Counted from the first letter of the stretch, positions 22,120 to 34,420 are shown. The stretch is 64,000 bases of DNA from Achatina immaculata (GCA_009760885.1 CM019703.1:8754459-8818458), one strand, 5' to 3'. Numbers and translations are program-made. The notes: generated by a model not told the origin, from the sequence alone.

Positions 22120-22412
22120 ACTTAATATTGAAGAAGGTTGGCTAGTAAAGGAGATTAAACAGAGAAAACTTAAATATTTTTGGACACATTAAACGTCATG
22201 AGAATTTGGAGAAGACAAGTCTTGGAAGGGTACAAAATGGGAAAAAGAAAGAAAGGAAGACCAAGGCGAAGATGGCTACAAGATATCGTTGATAATCTGC
22301 AGATGGATGCATCAGCAGCAGGGCATCTTGCTTACAACCGAGAGGCCTACAGGAGAGCTGTTAGGGAGGCAAAGTTCCGCAAGGGACATGAAAATGACTG
22401 ACTAAGTGTACT
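22120..22412 (+). mobile_element. RTE-type LINE 3' fragment
   Basis: Decoded pieces (EEGWLVKEIKQRKLKYFW, KRKKGRPRRRWLQDIVDNLQ, AAGHLAYNREAYRRAV, FRKGHEND) match the C-terminus of the 34.4-kb LINE. It follows a (TA)n tract at 22070-22112 and ends AATGACTGACTAAG. One frameshift is visible near 22180. Confidence 0.8.
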
Positions 22413-22659
22413 GTGTAACTCCTTCCGCAGTATTTTCTCGTTCAGACAGTGCGTATAAGATATAATCTTTTCATATGTCTTGTATATTCAGCAGCTCTGT
22501 ACAATTTTTTTCTTATCTACTTTTGATCATGTCCCAGAAATATCAAACTTCACTTAAATGCTCTTGTTCTCTCTTCCCTCACTTGCTGTACGAGTATCGT
22601 CTTGCACTGTGTGTTACATTCTCCGACAGCCTTTTCTTTAAATTTTATTTTATTTATTT

Positions 22660-23000
22660 ATTTGGGGTGAAGGCGCTGCCCGTTTTGGCAGTCAGCGACC
22701 TATAGCTGACATGCTGGCGTCAGGGTTGGCGAACGGTAGCTGACCAAGACCCTGTCCCACCTCTCCATTGGTACCCCCAGTAACAGCCCTAGCTTGGCTA
22801 ACGGAGCCATAGTCTCCACGGTGGTGGAGTCTGCTAAAGAAGTACCGCACCCCCAGTTTTTAGCTGTGCTCAGGGACTGAAAAAAAAAAGCTACCATTAC
22901 CTGCTCCCGCGCCAACACGATGCTCTGCCTCAACACCTTCACAGCATCTGCTGCAAAGAACACCAGCTCACAGTTCCAGGGAGATAGAAGATAAGACAAG
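22660..23000 (+). mobile_element. SINE-like repeat, family A
   Basis: A well-preserved copy running from GGGGTGAAGGCGCTGCCCG to GTTCCAGGGAGATAGAAG. It is useful as a family reference. Confidence 0.8.
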
Positions 23001-23092
23001 ACCAGGAGAGACGAGACTCAGGAAAACAAAACAATATAAGGCAAGGCAAGTGATTTGTTATCCTTTTTTTAACTGCCCGTCGCATTATCTAA

Positions 23093-23450
23093 GTTAGTCT
23101 GTGTCTAGGGCATGGAGATTTCTCTGTCTTAACTTCTCCGTACAGTCTATTTCTAGGGCATGGAGATTTCTCTGTCTTAACTTCTCCGTACAGTCTATTT
23201 CTAGGGCATGGAGATTTCTCTGTCTTAACTTCTCCGTACAGTCTATTTCTAGGGCATGGAGATTTCTCTGTCTTAACTTCTCCGTACAGTCTATTTCTAG
23301 GGCATGGAGATTTCTCTGTCTTAACTTCTCCGTACAGTCTATTTCTAGGGCATGGAGATTTCACTGTCTTAACTGCTCCTTACAGTCTATTTTTAGGGCA
23401 TGGAGATTTTCATGTCTTAATTGCTCTTTACAGTTTATTTCTAGGGCTTG
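23093..23450. repeat. 48-bp minisatellite, about 7.5 units
   Basis: The unit is CTATTTCTAGGGCATGGAGA plus TTTCTCTGTCTTAACTTCTC plus CGTACAGT. The central units are identical. Because 48 is a multiple of three, both strands stay open (for example 23101-23457). The end units are diverged. Confidence 0.95.
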
Positions 23451-23516
23451 GGGTTAAATGGGAGATTACGGCAGTTTTGCCCACATTTTTTTCATTGACC
23501 TGTCGGCACGTTACAG

Positions 23517-23732
23517 CAGTGGTTCTCATTTTTTTCACATCAAAGAACCACTTTTTCCAACAACTTAACAGTTGCAGAAACCCATCATATGTTTAATATT
23601 GCGATGCTACGAACCCTTAATTGTTTTTTTTTAAAAATTCAGTAGAACTCGATAGTGTAGCCACAAAACACTTGATAATGTTCCTAGGCGGGCTGGTCCG
23701 CGGACCACAGGTTGGGAACCAGTGTAGTGGTG
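23517..23732. mobile_element. Possible hAT-type MITE
   Basis: The left end CAGTGGTTCTCA pairs with the right end (reverse complement CACTGGTTCCCAACC). No clear 8-bp duplication was found. A second CAGTGGTTCTCAACCCATGG end occurs at 23851. Both look like hAT termini. Confidence 0.45.
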
Positions 23733-23939
23733 GATAATTTGGTCAGTATCGTACCTGGCAGCCCCTCCTCCCTAGACTAAAAAAAAAAAAAACCAGCCAA
23801 ACACCTTTTTTTTGCAGCCGGAATGAGGACCGAGAATCTTCAGTGGTTCTCAACCCATGGGCCGCGGCCCAAGGTGGGCCGTGACAGGGAGTATTGTGGG
23901 CCGCGCTGAAGTCTCAAGGCATAAAAAATAAAAAATTAT

Positions 23940-25280
23940 TCCGCATTTTTCACGCGAAGCATAGGCCCTAGGGGCAGACTGCACGGATGCAAGCCGCAGA
24001 ATTGTAAGTGGCTTTATTAGTATGTCCACAGTGCGGCTATTGGAGGAAGGATGGTCCAGACAGCGTTTCTTCCAGCATCAAACGGAAATGTGACGTATAT
24101 AAAAAGACGGCATCGCTTTTGAAGTGCGACACCGGCGTCTTTCTGACCGTGTTTGCTGAAACGTGCAGTTTTACAATGTAATTTTAGAGAACAGTTGGCG
24201 TAGATTGTGCGAGAGAGCAGAGGTGAAATATAATTCTCAGCAATTGTTTTATTCCACCCAGAATAGACATGCTGTCTAACCGGGAACAGTGCCATCTTTA
24301 AGGTAAATGAAAAAGAACTTTTGTGTAGCAATGAATATGCAGTTAAACATGTAGAGAAAATAAATATTACATAGTACTTTATGTCTGGCCGCCTTTCAGC
24401 TCCGCGAAAACATAGGTATCCATTTCTATCCCCTGATTGTAGAGTGCCTCTGGCCGGATTCTAATCACGGACTTTCTCCATGAGAGACGAGTGCACTAAT
24501 TACTTCGCTACCCTCGCGCCTATTAATAGCGTAAGGTACAATCTTTAAAAGAAATATCCAGCATGTGGAATTTTTTTAAGCAGAAAGATGTTATACTTGA
24601 AGTCTATCAAAACAGAAGTTACCTGTCTTCATTATGTCCATCAGCTGAACTTGTAGACGCATTGAAAACAGGATTGGCTGTTGCGTATTTCCAAGAAACG
24701 GCCACAAGAATGAAACAAAGGAAGGGTATCCCTGTATGCCTCATGGTTTCTAGTAAATTTCCAGTATCTTTGCACGTATTTTATATATTCAGTTTGTTGG
24801 TAAACTTGAGCGTCCTCTAAGCATTATTCTCACGCTGTTGAAGAAGGCACATTCATTTTCATTATCTGAAACGAAAGGAGTCAGTGATTGTTATTTGTAA
24901 AATAAGCCAAACATGCACGTCGTAAGTTCTAACATTTTTAATAAAGCAGAAAGTCAGTGATTATATTTAGCTGACGGTTCCAAAAACATAACATAATTTC
25001 CTGCCGGTTAGCGCGTACATCAGAACTTGCTGCTTATAAGCCAGGTTGAGGTCTCCATACAGTCTACAGCTGGGTTGCCAACTTCAGTGGCCTCAACTTT
25101 GTGCGGAAATCGAGTGACGGATTGCATCTAAATCAACCAGTTTTGTTTTTTTTTTCACGTATATAATTTTTTTTAAGTGACAGTTGTGAGATAAAAGTGA
25201 CTTGATTGTATTCAAAAATGTTTTAGTTGCTTTGAATAAAAGAAATGTTAATTGTAAAAGGCAAAGTTGCAATTCCCGTT
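23940..25280. other. No gene recognised
   Basis: Apart from a SINE fragment at 24380-24525, only an 85-codon plus frame at 24563-24820 stands out (EVYQNRSYLSSLCPSAELVD). It has no family match and may be a transposase remnant. Confidence 0.4.
24380..24525 (-). mobile_element. tRNA-derived SINE fragment
   Basis: The minus strand reads GCGCGAGGGTAGCGAAGTAA and then GTGATTAGAATCCGGCCAG, a degenerate B box. It looks tRNA-derived and decayed. Confidence 0.5.
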
Positions 25281-25284
25281 TCCA

Positions 25285-25500
25285 TGGCATTAAGACATAC
25301 TGGGTGTTAGGGCCGTATTTCCGCGACCTTCGACACACGAGAGTGTGATATGGTCAGTATCACGCCTGGCCGCATTTACCTTCCCAGATTTCTCTGGTAC
25401 TCATTTTTAGAGGCTGGGTGAACCCCAGGGCCCTTTTAGTGCGTACCCTAAGAAAAAAAACTGCTGGGACTGAACCCGGTACCACCAGTTAAATAAACCA
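25285..25500 (-). mobile_element. tRNA-derived SINE
   Basis: The minus strand has GGTTCAGTCCC (B box) followed by a body containing CCAGGCGTGATACTGACCAT. It belongs to the same family as the copy at 57.3 kb. Confidence 0.6.
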
Positions 25501-25719
25501 AGGGAATTAATAATTATTGATATTAGTTGTAATCAGATGAGTTACATTTTCATTATAACTAGCCGTCAGCAAGACACACCTGGTCTACATTATGTACGCA
25601 TCGTGGGATTCATAGGCCGCTGTATGAAGAAATGACTAAACTCAGATCACGTGACAGAAGACCCATCTTTGCTATCTTTTCTTCTGAAGAAGGCACATGC
25701 TGATGATGATGATGATGAT

Positions 25720-27152
25720 CTTCTTCTTCTTCGTTCGCTTCTACCACCAAGACCGCCCTGTGATCCTACTGAATTTGCGCCTGTGGTCCTCGTTAAGTCC
25801 CGTGGTCCCCTGTGTGGTCCCCGAAAGGACCACACGAAGATCACCGAGAGGACCACAAGGGGTTCAGGGTATCGCAGGGCTTGAGCCTGTATTCTTGGTG
25901 GGTCTAAGAAGTGGGATTGCGTGACACCGTGGTTTTCATTGCACCAGTTTAGTCTAGAGTTGGACGTTCTCACCGGAAAACCTCGACGTGTTTTGGGAAT
26001 CAGTGTATCCCCTTTGGGTGAGAGGTGGTAGCCCACCCAAGCCAGAGTTGGACTTTCCCACCGGAAAACCTCGACGTGTTTGAGATACCCGTGTATCGCC
26101 GTCCGGTGAGAAGTGGTTGCCAAACCAGTCCACTGTTGGACTTTCTCACCGGAAGACCTCAGCGTGATTCAGATACGCATAATTTCCCGTCGGGTGAGAG
26201 GTGGTTGCCTATCTAGACTGCCCTGGTCCAGTGTCTCCGACTTCAGCATTTTTTGGTCGTGGCCGCTACCATTCCTAGTTGTGAGCAGGATGGAGCTTTT
26301 TTCCAGGAGGACAAATCCTCGCCACTAGTGACTTCCACCCCTGGGTTGAGCCGGTTTAGGCATATTATTCCAGTATGGGCGTGTTTGGGACGTGACTGAC
26401 CTCTAGAGCATAGGTACCGTGACATGCATAGCCTTCAAGTTTCACCACTTGGCGTGAGCCGATTTAGGCATATTTCACCAGTGTAGGTATATTTCGGACG
26501 TGGCAGGCCTCTAGAGCAGAGGTGCCACGGTATATGTAGCTCTCGCAACGATACTACTGGACATACCGATTAAACTTCACTTTATCCTTTCCTTCGCCTT
26601 TTCATATCGGCGCCGCACAGCAACCCTTATTTCTTTTCCGTAGTTTCTTCCTTGACCGGGAGGAGCTTCACTCCACGCGCGGCATCCGAAAAGTCTCGCC
26701 AGCAGTGTCTTAACCTCTGGGTTAAGCCGGTTCAGGCATTGCGCCCGATATGAGTGCACTTAGGACGTGGCCGACCTCCAGACCAGAGGTGCTGTGATTT
26801 GACTGTTTGCTTCGCTTTATCCTCTCTACCACTTTTCCGCAATGATGCCGCGCGGCAACCCCATTTGCACCTTTCTTCACTGGGCGGGAAGAGCGCCGCT
26901 CCACGCACGGCAGCTGAAGAATCTCGCCAGCAGGAGTAGATGAGCTAGCAAAACCGCCTCTCATCTACCTTAAATGTCTGATTTTCAGGCGCCAGATATT
27001 CGCATTCGCCCCTTCTCCTGTCAGTTTAAACAGTTCTTCCACGAGAAGGCCAGGAGCTGGACTTGACTGCCAGAGGCTATTTGAGATGCACGCCGTTGGA
27101 GTGGAGAGCGAATTCTCCACCCCGCCTCCGGCAATAACAGTCCGTAGAACCA
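25720..27152 (-). mobile_element. Complete non-coding GAA-tailed element with internal monomers
   Basis: This is the 1433-bp minus-strand copy of the family also seen at 1-1125. Its GAA-type tail (plus CTTCTTCTTCTTCGTTCGC) abuts a (GAT)n tract at 25701-25719, and its other end abuts another GAT tract at 27153-27170. That arrangement suggests insertion into, or duplication of, a GAT-repeat target. It has three 88-bp units (25957-26220) against one in the other copy, and four units with the TTAACCC motif. The tail GCGAACGAAGAAGAAG is the same as that of the LINE at 56.8 kb. Confidence 0.7.
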
Positions 27153-27159
27153 ATGATGA

Positions 27160-27855
27160 TAATGATGATGAAAAACCAACCTCTAAGTTGAAGGGAACAT
27201 AATAATAAAATGCATTTAATCAAAAGAGCCATGGATGCAGGAATAAGAAAATAGGTGTAGAATTAATTTCATTACCTATCTTTATTCTTACTAGAAAAAA
27301 AAAGATCGAAAGGATAGCAGCTGGGATGCAAACAGGCATTTGAATAACCTTGATTAGAAACAGATGTTTTAAGTTCGTACCACTCATGGAAGAGTAACGA
27401 AGTTCATGCACTACCACAGTTATTATATTACAATATTTCCGCCTCACTGTTTCAACTATTATCGCTCACCGATCCAGATTTCTAATCACAATTTCTCTAA
27501 TAGTTGGCGAGCGTTGATGGTTAAAGAGACCGTCAGGCCAATCAGATGTCTTGTTTAGATTTTTCACGGATTTTTTAGATTCTTTAGGCAGGTTAGTTTG
27601 AGATGAAAAACACCCAGGGCTTCTTTGTTTGTTACTTAGGCGCTCAGTCTGCCTTGACCATTCCCGGCAATGTTACACAGGTAGAATGTGAAAGGCACAT
27701 TCCCTGTGGTACAACCTCCAAAATTTGGCTTTATATAAGCTAACAACCATCTTGCAGGTACATGTTGAAGATTTTGTACAAGTTCAAAAATCCTTTCTGT
27801 TGTTGGAATGTTTTCTTTTAACCTTTTGTAAAGGTCTGACATGCGTCCGGCCTAG
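27160..27855. other. No gene seen
   Basis: AT-rich sequence between the monomer-bearing element and the mariner copy. Confidence 0.5.
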
Positions 27856-29134
27856 TATACGTATGAAATGTGCTTAAAAAAAGAGCAAACTGTTTAAATA
27901 GCGTGCCAATTGGGAGAGAGGGCGCGGTGCGTCTACTGAGCCGTGTTCCGCTATGAGCATTAGTCGTCGAGTACATCCGCTGAAATGAGCACGTGCACGA
28001 GCTGGCCGTCGGATTAGTGGCAAAGCAACAAGGAATGAGCTTGAAAAACAACGTGTGTGTATGTTTGAGTGAGTGCAATTTTACTGGAAACTTGGTAAAA
28101 ATTTTACAGACACATGACAGTTGCTTAATCAAGCATATAGGGAAGACTGTAAGAGCCGAACGCAGTGATTTAAGTGTTTTATACGGGACAGAACGTCATT
28201 GGGTGAAAATCCCAGGCCTGGACGACCTTCCACATCAACAGACGACGATTATGTCGAGAGAGTTCCTGCTATGATTCGTAGAAATAGAAATCGTCGTTTA
28301 ACTGTCCGAGAAGTTGCTGATAAAATTGGACATCGGCATAGGATCTTGCCATCAAGTTTTGATTGAAAAACATCAGATGTATAGCGTGGGTGCTAATTCA
28401 TGCTACATTTGTTGACTGATTACCAGAAAGAGAACCGTGATGAAATAAGTCAGGAACTCCTTGCTAAAGCAAATGGCCATTGAAACTCCATTAAGAGCAT
28501 CATAACATGAGATAAAACGTGTGTTTATGGCGATAATGCTGAAATCAAGATATAATCTTTGCAGTGGGTTTGGAACGGGTCTGCTCGACCCCTCAAATAT
28601 ATAGCACAGATGAATTGGTCAAAGATCAAGGTTTTTTTTTTAAATTGCAAATATGTTGCCACCATGAATTTGTACCACGTGGTGGGATGGTACATAAACA
28701 GATATGTCAGGAAGTTTTAGCGTGTTTGAGGGATGTTTTACATAGGAAGAGACCTGAACTGTGGGAAAATCAGACTGGAATGTTGTACCACGACAGTGCT
28801 CCGGCTCACGCGTCGCTCCTCATCCGCATTTGTCTGGCACAATTTGTCAGACATCCTTTATGCCGCATCCACCTTATTCTCCGGACTTAGCCCGAACAGA
28901 CTTTTTCCTATTTCCCAAACTTAAAGTCATTTTGAAGGACGCACTTAAAAGTTGAGGAGATTCAGGAAAATCACACCATCACAGAAACTCGCGATCAATG
29001 TAAGAAACGTTGGGAACGGCGTATCGCCAGTAGAAGGGATTATTTTGATGGTGACAGTGCTTAAAATGTTGTCCAATGAGCACTTATGTTCTTATAGCAA
29101 AAGTTCGCTCCTTTTTTTTAACACACCTTGTATA
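27856..29134 (+). mobile_element. Decayed mariner element
   Basis: The left end TATACGTATGAAATGTGCTT pairs with the right end (reverse complement TATACAAGGTGTGTTAAA), giving imperfect inverted repeats next to TA. The interior encodes a mariner-type transposase in broken frames: RRNRNRRLTVREVADKIGH (about 28280-28335), KRPELW and YHDSAPAHASLL (28745-28820), then HPPYSPDLARTDFFLFPKLK (28865-28925). Frameshifts and stops abound, and the first catalytic block is hard to read (VYGDNAEIK). Confidence 0.8.
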
Positions 29135-29139
29135 TACAA

Positions 29140-29890
29140 AGACACCTGCCTTACAGAGATAACAATTACAATTAATAATGCCCTAAGAATGAACACGAGA
29201 AACATTCTAGTGCCACAGATGTTAAGTATGCTCAAGAGGTCACACACTAGTGTACCAGGCGCCTGGTATGCTATATTTCTGCCACCAACACAAGTTGCAG
29301 GAGTGGCTATGTTTCGAAGACAAACACGTCTTTGCTGACATCGTGCACACATCTATGAGAGCAAAGTATACTTAATGGTACCACAGTCCTCTTTGAACAA
29401 AGTATTTACGGAAGGATTTGACCTCTCAAATCATTGGCTGGATGCAGTGCCGACCACCCCCCAACCCCTACTTTTTGTGCTGCTCTCGCTGTTTTCCAGT
29501 GAAATCTCGTTGCTTTTCCTTATCTGTGATACTTGGGTCAACATGTATTCTCTCGGACTCCTTTTATTCATTTTTCCTTGTGAGTTTCCCAGTGGTTATC
29601 AGGGGCTTTTACTTTCTGTTCTGTCATGACATGTCTACATAATTTTGATTGCCTTTTTTCCTGTAAGGCTGTAACTAGATTTCGATGTTCTGGAACCTCT
29701 CTAACAATTTCTTCACTTTTTCTTCAGATCATCCAAAGTACAAACTTGTATATGCTGAAACTTTCTTCAAAGTCACATATGTTATTGCCAAAGCAACCTC
29801 ATTTTTATTTTAAAGAAAATGAATAAGCAAGATAAGGTGGTTTTGATTTATACAAAGATCTTAAACATCTACAGCCTGTCGGGCTCAAAA
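29140..29890. other. No gene seen
   Basis: Only short shadow frames. Nothing recognised. Confidence 0.5.
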
Positions 29891-29904
29891 CTAGATTGGT
29901 AGTC

Positions 29905-30985
29905 CAGTGGCGGATTACCCTTTACGCTAACCAGGCTTAAGCAGAGGGGGCCCAGAAGAGCAGGGGGCCCTACATCACTGAAAAGGAATGCGGGTATAGA
30001 TTACTGTTTTATGAATTTTGTAACAGGATATAACAAAATTATGTTGACCCATGTACCACAGATAAGGAAAGACCAAGAGATTTCATTGGAAAATAGCGAG
30101 AGCAGCACAAAAAACAGCCTGTAGTGAAGGGGAGCTGCAGGCTTTTCTGGACATTGTGGTTCGTGAAAGTAAAAGTGAAGGTCTCAGCCTGAACAAAAAG
30201 AAGACTGAAGTGGTGGTCATCTCAAAGAAAAGAATACCACCAAAATGTAGCATTACCATCGATGGCACAAATCTGAAACAAGTTGATAGATTCAAGTACT
30301 TAGGAACGATTGTAACAACTGATGGGAAATGTCACAACGAAATAAAAAGGGGACGTGCTCAAGCCAAGTCAGCATTCCAAGACAGTGAGAAACATCTTGT
30401 GCAACAGATCCATATCAATGGAAACAAGATTCCGAGTACTTAAATGTTACATCGAGCCAATTTTGTTTTATGGATGTGAAGCATGGTCTATGAATAAGAA
30501 AGTACAGCGAGAAATGGAGGCCATGGAGATGTGGTTTATAAGAAGAATGTTGAAGGAACCATGGACAGCTAAGAAAACCCAACGAAGCCTTAAGAGAGGC
30601 TAGAGTTAAAAGGCAAATTATAGCAAAGATCAGAGGCAGACAAGCGAGATTGATAGGACATTTCCTGAGAAGATGAAAATTGGAACACACTGTGGCAACT
30701 GGAAAAAACTGAGGAGAAAAGACAGAGGAAGACAGAGAGAGAAGTTATTGGATGGGCTGTCAGTGTGGCTAGGAAGAAAGCCACCGGCGGATCTCATAAT
30801 CAGTATAAAGACAGGGAATTGTGGAGAGAGATGATCGCCTGCTCCACGCGGCATTGCACTTAAATAGATAAAAGGAGACGAACGGCATAGATCGGAAGGG
30901 GCCAGGATACAAGTGGATACATCGGAGGGAGGGGGGCCTATACTAAATTTATCTTATGGCCCAGGTTATGGTTAATTCGTCACTG
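29905..30985. mobile_element. hAT-type element with terminal inverted repeats and 8-bp duplication
   Basis: The left end is CAGTGGCGGATTACCC and the right end, reverse-complemented, is CAGTGACGAATTAACC. Both ends are flanked by TGGTAGTC (29897-29904 and 30986-30993). An 8-bp duplication and CAGNG-type ends fit the hAT superfamily (established knowledge). No transposase was seen. The interior is occupied by a LINE fragment at 30100-30870. Confidence 0.75.
30100..30870 (+). pseudogene. LINE reverse-transcriptase fragment inside a hAT-type element
   Basis: Decoded pieces are typical of the RT C-terminal half: SEGLSLNKKKTEVVVISKK, IDGTNLKQVDRFKYLGTIV, KCHNEIKRGRAQAKSAFQ, then after a frame change VLKCYIEPILFYGCEAWSM and EMEAMEMWFIRRMLK. 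A further degraded block encodes RGRQARLIGHFLR. The order follows RTE-like LINEs. At least two frame changes are present. The catalytic YADD block is not present. Confidence 0.75.
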
Positions 30986-31059
30986 TGGTAGTCCATGTCT
31001 GCATGAACTCCATTAGTTTTGGTTTTGCTCCTGTTCAGGTGGGGACGGGACAGAGTCAG

Positions 31060-31170
31060 TCAGTCAGTCAGTCATTTGCATGTCCCTTGCGGAACTTTGC
31101 CTCCCTCTTGTAGGCCTCTCGGTTGTAAGCAAGGTGCCCTGCTACTGATGCTTCGGAACGGTAGATTATC
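31060..31170 (-). mobile_element. RTE-type LINE 3' stub
   Basis: About 110 bp encode AGHLAYNREAYKREAKFRKG on the minus strand with a (TGAC)n tail (plus strand CAGTCAGTCAGTCAGTCATT). It is an extremely 5'-truncated copy. Confidence 0.75.
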
Positions 31171-31639
31171 TTATAACTGATTGTGTACGCAATCAGATCA
31201 CACACACAAGCATTCACATCACTAGACATTACTGCTTCCTTTGTAAACACTTAAAACGCTTTTAAAGAACGCCTTTTCTTTAGCTTTCTTACATCTCTGT
31301 CAACATCCACGGTTCTCCTTTTCCCAGGTAATAAGGAAGGAAATAAAAACCCTAACGAGGTTCATACCTGGAACCGACAAAGGGCCAGGAACTGGGCAAG
31401 CGGGCCCGTCTCACATTCTGACATTTATGTCTCAGTTTTCGTTCTAACCCAGTCACTCAGCGTCAGTTTAGTACTAACATCAGGCCTTCTCCGCGGCCGG
31501 GGGGGGGGGGGGGGCTTCCCCTGTTTTAAGGAAGGGGCTGGATTGCTTCTGGTTGGCGGAGTGGGGTGGGGGTTGGGAGGGGATGGAGCTCGTAATGGAC
31601 AGTCGCGGAAAGGCAAAGTAAAAACCGAAAGCTGGGCAT

Positions 31640-32012
31640 GGAGGGCGTAGAGAGGAGAGAGAGAGAAGGAGAGAGGGTGAGAGAGAAGGAGAGAAAGCGA
31701 GAGAGAGAGGAGAGTAATCGAGAAGGAGAGAGAGATCGAGAGAGAAGGAGAGAGATCGAGAGAGAGAAGGAGAGAAAGAGAGAGAGAAGGAGAGAAAAAG
31801 AGAGAGAGAGAAGGAATGAATAATGAATGAATGAATAATCTTTATTTTTCAAGGGTAAAGAATTGGGCACGCAGGCCTGTCCTCCAAGGAGAGAGAGCGA
31901 GAGAGAGAGAAGGAGAGAAAGAGCGAGAGAGAGAGAGATCGAGAGAGAGAATGAGGGAGATCGAGAGAGAGAGAGAGAAAGAGAGAAAGAGAGAAAGAGA
32001 GAGAGAGAGAGA
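31640..32012. repeat. Purine-rich (GAGA)n tract
   Basis: Nearly all GA on the plus strand, with a break at 31816-31890 containing ATGAATGAATAATC. Open frames on both strands here are compositional. Confidence 0.95.
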
Positions 32013-32639
32013 GATGAGAAATAGTTTTGCACCGACTTACAAAACATCTCTTAAAGACCCTGACTAACATTGCACACATTAAAAGCAATACTAAACATGA
32101 ACTGAAAACTACTACTACTGAGAAATAAGGCACAATGAAGTGTTTTTAAAAAAGTAAAAAAAAAAAATTACGAATACATATTAGCCCATATTACATACAA
32201 AGCTTCCATACATAATTGCAGCCTCAAATAGCTGAACATACTTTAAAAAATAAAAGAATGAAGATTGTAACGTATTTGTTCTTTAAAACTTTCGTTCTAT
32301 CATCAGTTACTGTCTCAGGCAGAGTCTGGGTCGTGGAGCTTAGTTACACATTTACATTTCATCCCCTGACTGCACTGTATAATCCAGTGTCACTCGCCGT
32401 GCAAACAGATATTTCCCAGTCTTCATAGGGTGATATTTCTCAGTAAAGTGTGCCAGAGTACCTTTCTTCCCCCCCCCCTCCCTTGTATTTACATCTCCGC
32501 ATACTGGATGGCGACGCCTGTGTGAAATTTAGAACTAAATGCCGTGAACCCGATTAACCGTTTCGCTGTTATTTTCGGCCAACCTTAGCCTTTCTGAGAT
32601 CTGAGATAAAGTATGGCAAAGTGACTTGTGAGAAACCTA

Positions 32640-32785
32640 TTTTGTGTCAAGATGTTATGGGAAACTTTTGTGTCAAGATGTTGTGGGAAAACCCAGTTTG
32701 TGTCAAAATGTTATAGGTGAACCCACTTTGTGTCAAGACGTTATGGAAAACCCAGTTTGTGCCAAGATGTTGTGGGACTCGCAGG
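32640..32785. repeat. About 30-bp minisatellite, five units
   Basis: The unit TTTGTGTCAAGATGTTATGG plus GAAAACCCAG is repeated with variation. A second short array of about 36-bp units (GAGGGAGTACAGGTAGTGA) follows at 32870-32970. Confidence 0.85.
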
Positions 32786-32974
32786 ACCGGTATCAAAATC
32801 CCAGCTTTTTTATTATTTACCTGGAGTGGCAGTTCATCACTAAATTGTTTGTTAATAACAATAAATGAGTGAAGTACAGGTAGTGAGGAATTTAAGCAAT
32901 TTATGAGGGAGTACAGGTAGTGAAGGATTAAAGCAATTTATGAGGGAGTACAGGTAATGAGGGATTAATCACCA

Positions 32975-33865
32975 CTCGAGCCCCTAGAATCAACTTAGTA
33001 AGGCCCCCCTCCCGGGCCCCTCCGACCTATACCACCCGTCTCTTGATATATAGCCAGACTCCCCTCTTTTTGTGATCTCTAATATTACTATGTGACTTTG
33101 TACTACACAGACCAACTTTGTACTACACAGACCAAACACAGCTGATACGTCACTGCTTTTTGGGCAACATAAGACGCTAATGGAGCATTACAAATTATAA
33201 ATTACTGTCATATGAAACAAAAAAGTTGTATTTGTGAAGGTTTTTTTTTTCTTGATCAAGGGCCTCCTTCTACTCTTCCAGGCCCTAGGCTTTAGACTGT
33301 TCGACTTAAAGGCTAATTTGCCGCTGAGTTCGAAGTGCTAAATGTTTCGGTATCTGTATGTGCTTATGTGATGGCAAAATCTACGTTGTGAAAACTCTGT
33401 TGCTTACGAAAAGCAAGTTCAGACAAAGTAACAACGCCGTATATGACAGTGGTGTAACTTATGTTCACTGATACGTGTATGAACAAGGCGGGGAAGACCG
33501 TTACGTATTTTGTGTGTGCGTTTATCGGAAGCACTTTATATGTAAGGTCTGTGTGGACAAATACCTTTAATGTGTTGTGATGTGGTAGAGGAGGGTGCTT
33601 TTTTCTAGTGCGGGAATGTGTACTAAGCTCATGAAGTTTGTCTGTGTGTACGTCGTGCATTGCTTTTCGGTATTGTGTGTGTGGTCACATGAACATAGGA
33701 CAGACAACCAGTCAAGTACTTCTGTCTGTATGTATGCGGCTGTAACTGTTTTCAGTGTAAAGACGAATATTAGCAGAAACTCGCGGTTTTATTTTCGTAA
33801 ATTTTCATTTACAGCCACGATTTTCCTTTGTTCTATTGCTCAAAAGCATACAAAAATAGAAATCT
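32975..33865. other. No gene seen; possible hAT-like end
   Basis: A segment ending GCTAATTTGCCGCTGAGTTC near 33333 resembles a hAT terminus, but no partner end was found. The rest is unrecognised. Confidence 0.35.
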
Positions 33866-34420
33866 TCTTCTTCTTCTTCTTCTTCTTTCCGGTCAATAAA
33901 GGCTCATTGCTGCAAATAAAGCTCGCCTCCATTCCTCTCTATTTCTAATCTGCTCTCTCCAGTTGGTGACACCAATTTCCTGTACTTCCTATCATATGTT
34001 GTCTTTCCATATCTATCTTGGTCTACCCCTCCTTCTTGTGTCCTTCATCTCTTGTGCATACATCATTCTAGATGACCCAACTAGCGTAATCTGTTCCATT
34101 TAAAGACGTGTATAATCCACTGTAAACTGGATAAGCTGTTAAATTCAATGTTCTTTCCAATTTTTCATTTCACTATTGGTATCATTTATGGGCCCAAAGA
34201 TTCTTATTAGGATCTTGTTATCAAAGATCTGTAGTTGTTTTTCATCTTTCTTTGTTGTAAATCCACGTTTCTGATCCATACATGACGGCTGGTCTTATTA
34301 TAGTTGTGCAGATTGTTATCTTGATGTTTTGGGACAGGATTTTAGATTTTAACAGGTGTTGCAAGGTAAGCTATATTTTATTCCCTACCTGTACTCTGCT
34401 TCTAATGAATACAAATAATA
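33866..34420 (-). mobile_element. LINE 3' fragment with GAA tail
   Basis: The minus strand decodes to LINE C-terminal sequence in broken frames (VGHLE..MMYAQEM, GGVDQDRYGK, WRERIRNREEWRRALFAAM). It ends in a stop, CCGG and a (GAA)n tail at 33868-33888. Confidence 0.65.

Noticed and set aside
24563..24820. 85-codon plus frame beginning MWNFFKQKDVILEVYQ
   Set aside because: No splice context, family similarity or neighbouring exon could be found, so it is not called as a gene.
31640..32012. Arg/Glu-rich open frames
   Set aside because: Compositional frames from GA repeats on both strands.
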